Of a stretch of 64,000 bases of DNA, positions 56,283-64,000 are shown piece by piece. Numbering within the stretch: position 1 is the first letter of the stretch; every line of letters starts with the position of its first letter. A program made the translations under genes and the position numbers. This DNA comes from Lumbricus rubellus. Lineage: Eukaryota; Annelida; Clitellata; Crassiclitellata; Lumbricidae. The notes below the pieces were generated by a model. It was not told where the DNA came from, searched no databases, and worked only from the letters and a program-made list of their open reading frames with translations. The stretch lies in contig OX243817.1 of the NCBI GenBank assembly GCA_945859605.1, forward strand, positions 18,711,956-18,775,955. The letters are read 5' to 3'.

Positions 56283-56863
56283 CACACAAACACACACACA
56301 CCGAATCGTGTGTTGATTCACATAACGAAATATGTTACCATATCATTCGTAGTATAATAGGCGTATGTTCGCACAATGTGGTACAGCCGTTCCAAAATTA
56401 CCCCACGCACTGCGTAGGAAAAAGAAGCTATGCAGAAGAAAAGGCAAATATTTCTGTTAATCATTGTATGTATAGCCTATAACACTAAAAGACGATTTCT
56501 GCGGATCGGAGAAACATCGTCTGCATGGCGTAGACGCCGTAGACTGTACCCGGTACATTTAATTATGGTCCAGTTGACAATGGAATCTGGAATAGAGAGA
56601 GACTAAGAACAACTCACAGAAGACAGTATACATGTTACCCGGCACTTCAGAATAAACGCACTGCGTGCAGCGTAGGCGACTGTACAGTGTACATGTAGGC
56701 TATAGCAGTAGAGTTGGTTCCTTGTAAAACTTAAAAGTTGAAAACCATGTTAGGCGATTACGACGATAAACATCAGAATTGTGCGTATTATAGAAACGTT
56801 TATTGCACTTGGATTATTTATAATGAATGGCTGCCGAGAAATATCTGCTGTAGATTTATTTAA

Positions 56864-56934
56864 TCTTTTACCCGTTTGCCCCGAGAATATCCGCTGAAAA
56901 CGGGCTTAAAATTTAAAAATGAACTGGTAAAGGG
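56864..56934. mobile_element. Second 71-bp TTAA mini-MITE
   Basis: TTAA at 56860-56863 and 56935-56938. Ends are TCTTTTACCCG and CTGGTAAAGGG, close to the CCCCTTTACCG ends of the intact piggyBac at 13730. Same length as the element at 20864, but a different interior. Confidence 0.65.
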
Positions 56935-57787
56935 TTAATTAAGATCGCTGTATTATAACGTTAAAGCTTCAAAAGAGTGTAAATGGAATTTTAACGATAA
57001 TTCATGCTTTTATCTAATGTTTCTAATCCGTTTATCAAGACAAACGGACAGCAGACAAATAAACAGACAGATATGCAAATGCTGCTCATAAAGTCTGTAT
57101 TAGATTACCAACAACCAGAGCCAGCAGATAAGTATCCGAGGCCGCATAGTTCTGTGACAAATAGCCAGCATTAGGAGGGATGTAGGCCCACGTTTGTTTG
57201 CTTGTTTGCGTTTGTACGTGTGCATGTGGGGTTGCAGGTGTAGGTGTAGGTGTAGGTGAGTGTATGCGAATAATTTACACACAGACAGACACACACACAG
57301 ATGGTGCCAATGTCATGGATCAAGTTTCGCTAACAATGTCAACTTAATGGTGGTGCACACACTGCACAGTAAACATCGAGTATACGCAGCAGCAGCAGCA
57401 GCAGCAGCAGACTTGAAGTTCTTCATTGGAAGTCATTTTGATGAGGCATCGCGAGTGCTATAATGGAGCAGCAGCAGAATATGCTGGATGCAAATAAACA
57501 GTCGAAAGTGTATACAGTTGTTCATATACGTAGACGTGCCACTGGACGTCTTCAGATTAGTACATGCGCAAAACACTCGCCAACTCATCTCCCAGTGTTT
57601 CATCTAGGAGTCTCTCTAGGAGAGAAATCCCCCATAAATGAATTTCTCCCAGGAAAAATTGCGAGGTGTAGGCTATACATGTAAATACGTACCATTCCTC
57701 CCAGAAAAAGTGAATGTGTAAGCCTTATCAATTGTAACAATTTCTTCTCCCCCCCCCCAGGAAAACCGGCCGGCTTTGTGTGCACAT

Positions 57788-57789
<2 letters not shown>

Positions 57790-57864
<75 letters not shown>
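57790..57864. repeat. (TA)n microsatellite
   Basis: About 37 dinucleotide copies. The Tyr/Ile frame across it is an artefact. Confidence 0.95.
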
Positions 57865-57866
<2 letters not shown>

Positions 57867-58199
57867 GAACGTGCTGATAAATGTTGGTAAAAAAAGAAAA
57901 GAAATACTAAAAAGGTCATTGTTTAGTTTAGCAGCGAGAATGGTGTCTATTTCTGAGATTTTAACTGAAAGACTAAAACGTCATCCGTTTTTTCAGCAGC
58001 CAAAATTTTAAAGTTTTAAATAAAAAAGGTCGTCAGAAAATTAATTTTACTGATGGAGTCGTCGGTGACTCAGCCGTCCGCCCAAAATGTCCGCCCCAAA
58101 CGGATTTTTCTCGCCCCTACCCCAAAAAACCGAACTCCCCTCCCCCAAAAAAGCAGGGCGACTATATCAAACACTGTTCGTCTCCCACCGATGGGCAGT
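57865..58199. repeat. MITE-like debris
   Basis: Contains AAAAAAGGTCGTCAGAAAATT and GTCCGCCCAAAATGTCCGCC phrases, the former shared with several hAT-like MITEs here and both similar to 31895-31990. Ends not defined. Confidence 0.4.
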
Positions 58200-58355
58200 A
58201 TATTAGGCCTACGGTCATCACAGGCTTCACAGCTAAGTTGGCAAGCCTAGCAAGGAACTTATGTTGAGCAGGCATCCTGAAGCAAATTTCACCCTTGCGG
58301 GGAGTTGAACCCCGGTTCTCTCTCAGCTGACAGTCCAACATGCTAGCCACCAGAC
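58200..58355 (-). repeat. tRNA-derived SINE, split by a hAT-like MITE
   Basis: On minus: A-box region GGTCT(G/A)GTGGCTAGCATG and B box GGGGTTCAACTCCCC. The head continues beyond the insertion as 58710-58735 (complement of CATGGCGCACTCCGAGC). Confidence 0.7.
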
Positions 58356-58701
58356 CAGTGGTTCCCAACCTTTTTGGACTTTAGGGCCACTTTTTCTAAG
58401 TTGAAGGACACGAGGGTCACTTTTTCTTACTTAAAGAACTTTGGGGGGCCACAAGGCTAAAATTTAGTTAACTAAAAGCATATAAAATTGTTATAATTCA
58501 ATATTTAAAAATTAGAATGCTTTATGTTTTTAATAGACGTCAAAATAAAATATTGTGTAATAAAAATTAATTGTGTTACATCCTGTCCAAAATTGTCATT
58601 TTATCATGTATTTTTTGTTAAAAATTCATTGAGAGATTAGGGCCGTTTTTAGGCCTGGCGGGCCATAATTTGGCGCGCGGGCCACAGGTTGTGAGCCACT
58701 G
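58356..58701. mobile_element. hAT-like MITE inserted in a SINE A box
   Basis: 346 bp. Ends are CAGTGGTTCCCAACC and GGTTGTGAGCCACTG. Flanks CACCAGAC and CACTAGAC (7/8). A partial relative (GGAACCACTGG, inverted) lies at 62650-62690. Confidence 0.8.
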
Positions 58702-58735
58702 CACTAGACCATGGCGCACTCCGAGCTATGGAGGT

Positions 58736-60160
58736 TAATCGATGGCAGTAGTATGTGCGCTATGCTTCACGTTCAATTGCAGCTAAAGAGAAGTCCATGA
58801 CAGAGGCAGACGGCTGAAGCAAGCATCTCGCCAGTGATCTGCATTATGGATATCAGTGGGAGGTGAGAGGTCACATATCTGTCCAAACATAGCGTACTTT
58901 GCACAGACCAACCACTATAGTCGAATATTTTGACAGAGGGAATCCATTTGTATACACTGCATTCCAACGACACTGTATAGGCCTACACACCACAATTATA
59001 TATGCATAGCCTACTCATAATGCATGCATATATACATCAGCCACGAGTATGCATCATACAATTACACATAGGCCTACATATACGTATAAATACGCATACA
59101 CATACGAGACCTATGTGTATAAATATCATATGTATACTGGCATAATAAAAAGCATCCATATACCTAATTTTGGCAAAGAGACGTCATCACCATGATGTTC
59201 ATCTGACACCGTTTTCGTTTGTTTTCGTGGTGTGTTCTTTTTAAGCAGAGGCATTTTCTCAAGTATTTAAATCGGTTAATTTGATATTGTGGCTTAAGTG
59301 GCTTCTGGCATTCTATATTCGTATGACGCACAAGAACAGGATGTCTGGTAGTTTGCCATAAAAATATTGCCACGTACGTTACCCGACGTATAAAAATTAG
59401 ATTTATTGTTTGTGTGTGCACTTGTTATGAGCCTAATAATAACAGCTATTAATCATTTCTTCTGTTGAGACGACAGGGATGGCATCGTATAATCTGCTGT
59501 CTGTAGACTGTAGAAGACATTGACTCTTCACGTGCACTGAGGATACTGAACTATTACATCATATGCACATAATCATCATCATCATCATCGTCGTCGTCGT
59601 CGTCGTCATCGTCATCATCATCGTCATCGTTCTTTTCGCTCAACAATGCACGTCTGTGAACCGTTCCGTCAAAGAACAACTGCCTGACCCCCTCCCCTTC
59701 CCGTCTCTAAATTCAATTGGAAACCATCGCTACACACAGGACCCCCTAGATCCACCCTAGATTTCTTACTATTACAATAATTATTATGTTATATTTGGAC
59801 GAAAGTCCTACTTTGAACGAAATGAGCAGACGACAGCGACTAACATAATTGTTATAGTGTTTGCCGCTGTCGTCGAACTGGTTTCAACCGGTTGCATAGA
59901 CCTATACACTGCAGATAATACTATACAATGTATACATGTACATGTCTGATGCGACCTCTCTTCAGTTGCCTCATTAATTATGCATGCAGATTATATGCCA
60001 AACATAGATAATAGGCTGAGCTCACCGGTCGCTATGTTATTACACGTTAGGGTAAATTGACTGCACGAGGGGCGTAATGTAATCGGCTTTAGACTCGTTT
60101 GCATATGACATGGAATGCGTGAGTAAAATATAGATTGCTACTAAACACAGAATGACGCAC
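58736..60160. other. Intergenic, no gene seen
   Basis: A (CAT/CGT)n patch lies at 59570-59630, with scattered TAGGCCTA octamers. No coding support. Confidence 0.35.
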
Positions 60161-60162
60161 AG

Positions 60163-60165
60163 CTG

Positions 60166-60233
<68 letters not shown>

Positions 60234-60290
60234 AGACAGACAGACAGAGACAGACAGACAGAGACAGACAGACAGACACACACAGACAGG
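60163..60290. repeat. (GA)n followed by (CAGA)n
   Basis: Microsatellite pair. The Ser/Leu frames on minus are artefacts. Confidence 0.95.
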
Positions 60291-60654
60291 CAGATGTTCA
60301 TAAAAGCAGGTGAGGTCTGTAGTTGGCCATTTAGTGACCTATAATCTCGATTGGTTGGTCAATTTGTTGCTATAGATTAGCTGTAATAGGTAGACTAGGT
60401 ATTGATAGATGGCTGATTTGAATGATCACCCTTTGAGAATGATAGGAAAAGAGACAGACAAAAAGAGAGAAAGAGTAATAGACAGAAATACAGACAGTAA
60501 GAAAGACGGACAGCCATAGTAAGACCGAGAGACAGATCCAGTGACACACTGACATAGCGATGCAGTGACATAGCGATGCAGTGTGACATAATTTTATAGC
60601 CAGTCCTCCTCTCGCCGTCCCATCTTCCCACCGACAGTGTGCGGTCAATGTACT

Positions 60655-60795
60655 CATTGCGGCTGAGTTGGCTAAAGGGTGCGCAAGTGGATCAGAAAAT
60701 CACGACACGAATTTCTACACTGCACCGAGATTTGAATCCGACGTGTCGCTTTCTATTCCAGCACATTAACCACTAGACTGCGGTGCGCTCCCACC
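60655..60795 (-). repeat. tRNA-derived SINE
   Basis: On minus: A box CAGTCTAGTGGTTAATGTGC and B box GGATTCAAATCTCGG, followed by a unique body with CGTGTCGTGATTTTCTG. Confidence 0.65.
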
Positions 60796-60817
60796 CATAC
60801 CGAAACAGACACAGAAT

Positions 60818-60964
60818 CAGGGCTTAAAGTGTGGCAGGACGGTCATGGACGGCGTCCTGGCACTTATTTTCAAATCTCTATGCCGTCCTGTCACTTATTT
60901 GGTCAGCACACCAGAAAATGTAGGGGCGTCCAGGCACTTCTCTTTTAAAACACTTTTAGCACTG
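60818..60964. mobile_element. 147-bp hAT-like MITE
   Basis: Ends are CAGGGCTTAAAGTGT and the complement CAGTGCTAAAAGTGT. Flanks CACAGAAT and CTCAGAAT (7/8). The interior has CCGTCC(A)GGCACTT phrases. Confidence 0.75.
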
Positions 60965-61615
60965 CTCAGAATGAAGTGTACTTACAGAGATTGTGGCTAA
61001 ACCGTTCTTCGATTATTTCTTTGTGGAGTTCGTAGGCTTCGTAGGCTTCGTAGGCTTCGTCCTGTTGGTCCCTCGATCGGTGGACGCTGTAACACCGGCA
61101 TCACCCGCACCGACCGAAGAACATCCGAAAGCCCTTGAAGGGTCAGCTTCAGCCGCTGACTGACTCTATAACACTGCTACTGTCATCTTCAACTCACCGA
61201 AATAGACAACCAGCAGATTCCTAAATTTTAATGCCCCGTTAAATTTTGTGCTTTGATGGTGTAGGCCTACGAGGCCCAACAGAGGCAGTGAACTGCTGAC
61301 TAGGTTTTACTGAGTCAGCACACGGCAAAAGCCGAGACACAGGGTGTGGCGAAATAATTCAGGCCGCGCTTATCTGGGATGATCTGGGACAGCGACCGCC
61401 GCAGCCTTTAGGCGGCACCATTGCTAATCAGTCGTATAATAATAGTCTAAATATTTGCACGTATTTGCAATTATGGCGTAAAATATATCTTTGTGTGTGC
61501 ATACATAATGATGAAATTATCTTTCTGGAGTGCCGCCGGTGTAGAGGCGCCTTTATGCCGTACCAGGTATATGGTTGGCACCGGTGTACCTGGTTCATTC
61601 CAACCCCACCCCAAC

Positions 61616-61889
61616 CAGTGGCGGCGCCAGGATTTCAGTTTTGGGGGCTGAACTCACGGAGGAAATTTTCCACTTTCATTCGCCAAAAATTTCTGACGAC
61701 CTTTTTTTAGTCATTTGGTCGAAATCTCAAGAAAAATTTCCCATTTTCGTCGCCGAAGTTTCTGACGACCTTTTTTTAGTCAATTACTTTGGGGGGTAAT
61801 CATGGAAATATTTCATTTTTACATGTAAAAAACAGGATGGCCTTTTTTTAGAAGGGGCTTAGCCCCTAGTCCCTCTGACGCCGCCACTG
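61616..61889. mobile_element. hAT-like MITE, CAGTGGCGGCG family
   Basis: 274 bp with ends CAGTGGCGGCGCCAGG and the complement of TCTGACGCCGCCACTG. Flanks share CCCCAA but not in perfect register. The interior carries two copies of TCTGACGACCTTTTTTTAGT. One end also occurs near 24828. Confidence 0.75.
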
Positions 61890-62374
61890 CCCCAATTCGA
61901 TCAGTGAGAGGTGGTCTTCTTCATTGGTGAGAATTTTAAATGGTTCTGACGACTCTGCTATACTGCTGAGTCTGTCTGTTTATTCGTAGAAGTGAGTCTA
62001 TTATGAATCAATGACGATATGATGTTAGACGAAGGACCGTTTATACACAGGTCCGGAATCTTCTTCTTTAGCCGCCGTGTACAAGTTTTTGGACGATAAT
62101 GGAAGCTGCGGATAATTTCACATACTGTTTACCAAACAAAAGCATTCAATTAATTGCATCCACGAAGGCAGATGATTGACGAAAATAATTATGTTTGCAA
62201 AACTTTAAAAAAATTGCCTTTGTAGATTCAAAACATAATTATTTGTTTAGTATAAGAAGCGGAATTTTAAGTGGGGCGACATCTATCGTTGAGAGTGAAA
62301 TGAATGGCCACAAAATGTCAACGGGGACCGGTAACAAGTTCTGTAGTAGAGATTCCTTGATGCTAGATCAAATG
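61890..62374. other. Intergenic, no gene seen
   Basis: No repeat or coding pattern recognised apart from the flanks of the (GA)n tract. Confidence 0.35.

Positions 62375-62460
<86 letters not shown>
62375..62460. repeat. (GA)n microsatellite
   Basis: About 43 dinucleotide copies. Confidence 0.95.
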
Positions 62461-62463
<3 letters not shown>

Positions 62464-63287
62464 CTATAAATATAAAATTATGAGAACAAAAGAGCAATCA
62501 AATCAACAATTATTAATTTATTATGGAAAAAATAAAATAATACTTTTTCTTCAATAGGAGCAAATACCAGTAGGCTACTGTATATGGAATTCAGTCGTAG
62601 AGGTGTCTGCATGTGCTGAACAAATAAATAAATTCTCTATTTTTTTAAAAAAGTGACCCTAAAGTCAAAAAAGATTTGGAACCACTGGCCTATGGCATAT
62701 GAAATTTACTGTCGTCTCCATCCCAGTTTAAATGGAATTAATGTTCGTTTTATTATTTTTAAATCCCACGGAATGTTTCGTCTCAGTCGGCCAGGGCTTT
62801 ATTTGTTCCTATAGGCCACACTATAATTACATCTGTCACTAGTTAAAACGACAAGTCCAACATCTAAATCAACTGTATTTTTGCGACGAACAATTCCGTT
62901 GGTTGTTTTTCGGTAAGTGGAACAATCATAGTTAGCCTAGACTCCCTCTCTATGCGATGATAATTATTGGCATTTTTATTGCCATTAGTGCCTTGAAGTG
63001 TTTCCCTTCATTAGGCCTCCAGGGTAACTCCAGGGCAACTCAGAGGCATGGGCGCTTGCAAATCATTTGCAGGAGGGAGCAAAAAACAATGGTTACGATT
63101 ACTTTTTAGTAGGAGCTTGAAAAATGCAGCGGAAAAATTAAGAATTTGGGTAATCTACTCGACCTCCTAGAAGTTCCCGAATGCAAAGTTTTCACTTGCA
63201 GCATTTATATCATTAGCGCTTTAGTGAGAAGGAGGAATGATGCGAAGAAAGAAGAGCAGAAGAAGAAGAAGATTCCAGACAAGAGGG

Positions 63288-63392
63288 ATGGTGGTGGTGG
63301 TGGTGGTGGTGGTGATGATGATGATGATGATGATGATGACGACGACGACGACGATGACGATGATGATGATGATGATGATAACGACGACGACT
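63288..63392. repeat. (GGT)n(GAT)n(GAC)n compound microsatellite
   Basis: The surrounding 101-codon plus frame (63146-63451) is basic then poly-Gly/poly-Asp and has no splice or start context beyond the repeat, so I treat it as an artefact. Confidence 0.85.
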
Positions 63393-64000
63393 CATCCTCA
63401 TTAGACATGGAATGTTACTCATCCTTCCAGGAACAGGAACGCAGTCTTTAATGAGACTACAGATAAGGAGGGTGCACTCTGGTCATTGAGGCTCTCGTGC
63501 AATGTTCACACGTGTGTCTGTGGCTATCGAGGAGGTACACGACGTACACGTGTGCATCTGCGTGGCTGCAGCATGAGTCTGACTAACTGTCTGAGTGCCA
63601 TTATGTAATATCTGCAAATAATATGTAATTCTCAGTTTCCGTAGAGGATATACATAGACGATAGATCGTATATTATCTGTATCATTGCATCACATGTCTA
63701 AATGGACAAAAAGTGCATCTGTTTCTCGTTAGTTGCATTGCATAGGCCTATATGGCAGAGCATGGACCAATATAATTGTATCCTTCTGTAGTACTTGTAT
63801 GATTGTCTTAGTATGTAGTTATAATAATTAGAACTATAGGCCTACTAAGACATACAAGTACTACGGGAGGTGATTCAGTACGTCCACGTGTCGAAGTTCC
63901 GGCTAAATCTGAACCATGGAGGAAGAAGAGACCTGATCAGTCGCCTTTTTATCCCTCATCATGAAACTTAGATATGGAATATAGAGGGAGATGGAGAGCT
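63393..64000. other. Window end, no gene seen
   Basis: TAGGCCTA octamers near 63745 and 63838. An inverted pair ACTTGTATG...CATACAAGT lies around 63795-63860. No coding support. Confidence 0.35.

Noticed and set aside
58290..58372. Functional tRNA gene
   Set aside because: A and B boxes are recognisable but the head is interrupted by a transposon and no cloverleaf or anticodon arm could be built; better as a SINE.
62195..62557. 120-codon plus frame with a long Arg-Glu run
   Set aside because: Created by (GA)n; flanking residues have no recognisable domain.
63146..63451. Acidic 101-codon frame ending in poly-Asp
   Set aside because: Mostly a compound microsatellite; no splice or family support.

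Overview
This is an animal nuclear genome window with GT-AG introns, metazoan protein families and dense transposon debris. A palindromic octamer, TAGGCCTA, and its AGGCCTA core recur dozens of times. That, the mix of DNA transposons and the protein families point to a marine invertebrate, possibly an echinoderm or other non-vertebrate deuterostome. This assignment is inference from sequence texture, not from a marker gene.

Four cellular genes were assembled from exons, plus one intact transposase gene. (1) A four-exon TauD/TfdA-type Fe(II)/2-oxoglutarate dioxygenase lies on + (1056-13089). Its 10.4-kb first intron contains (2) an antisense TPR-TIR domain gene on - (3405-6058), which is broken by an apparent one-base frameshift, and (3) a 3.9-kb transposon whose ~0.95-kb inverted arms are arrays of ~154-bp units. 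(4) An intact piggyBac element sits at 13730-15805, flanked by TTAA and inserted into a tRNA-derived SINE. (5) A complete ten-exon hnRNP K orthologue with three KH domains and an RGG segment is on - (15898-23270). (6) A three-exon, 1293-residue gene on - (28228-38452) carries 19 copies of an octapeptide like SYSPKQEP and ends in a PDZ domain resembling those of pro-IL-16/PDZD2. Its terminal exon is short and was found through its splice phase.

From about 38.5 kb to the end I see no convincing cellular gene. The region holds hAT-like MITEs (several with perfect or 7/8 8-bp duplications), a foldback element and a twin pair of ~730-bp elements with 8-9-bp duplications, and a 5'-truncated non-LTR retrotransposon with a restriction-like endonuclease C-terminus between two ATT microsatellites. 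It also holds many simple repeats and a 1.4-kb purine-rich tract. Most long reading frames there come from translating microsatellites.

The genes do not form a pathway. The dioxygenase and the TPR-TIR gene are nested and antisense, while hnRNP K and the PDZ gene are consecutive minus-strand genes. The most notable non-gene structure is a possible family of transposons whose inverted arms are built of short tandem repeats and which begin GGT (41114-41787, 49778-50513, 50583-51304, and a lone arm at 52119-52343).
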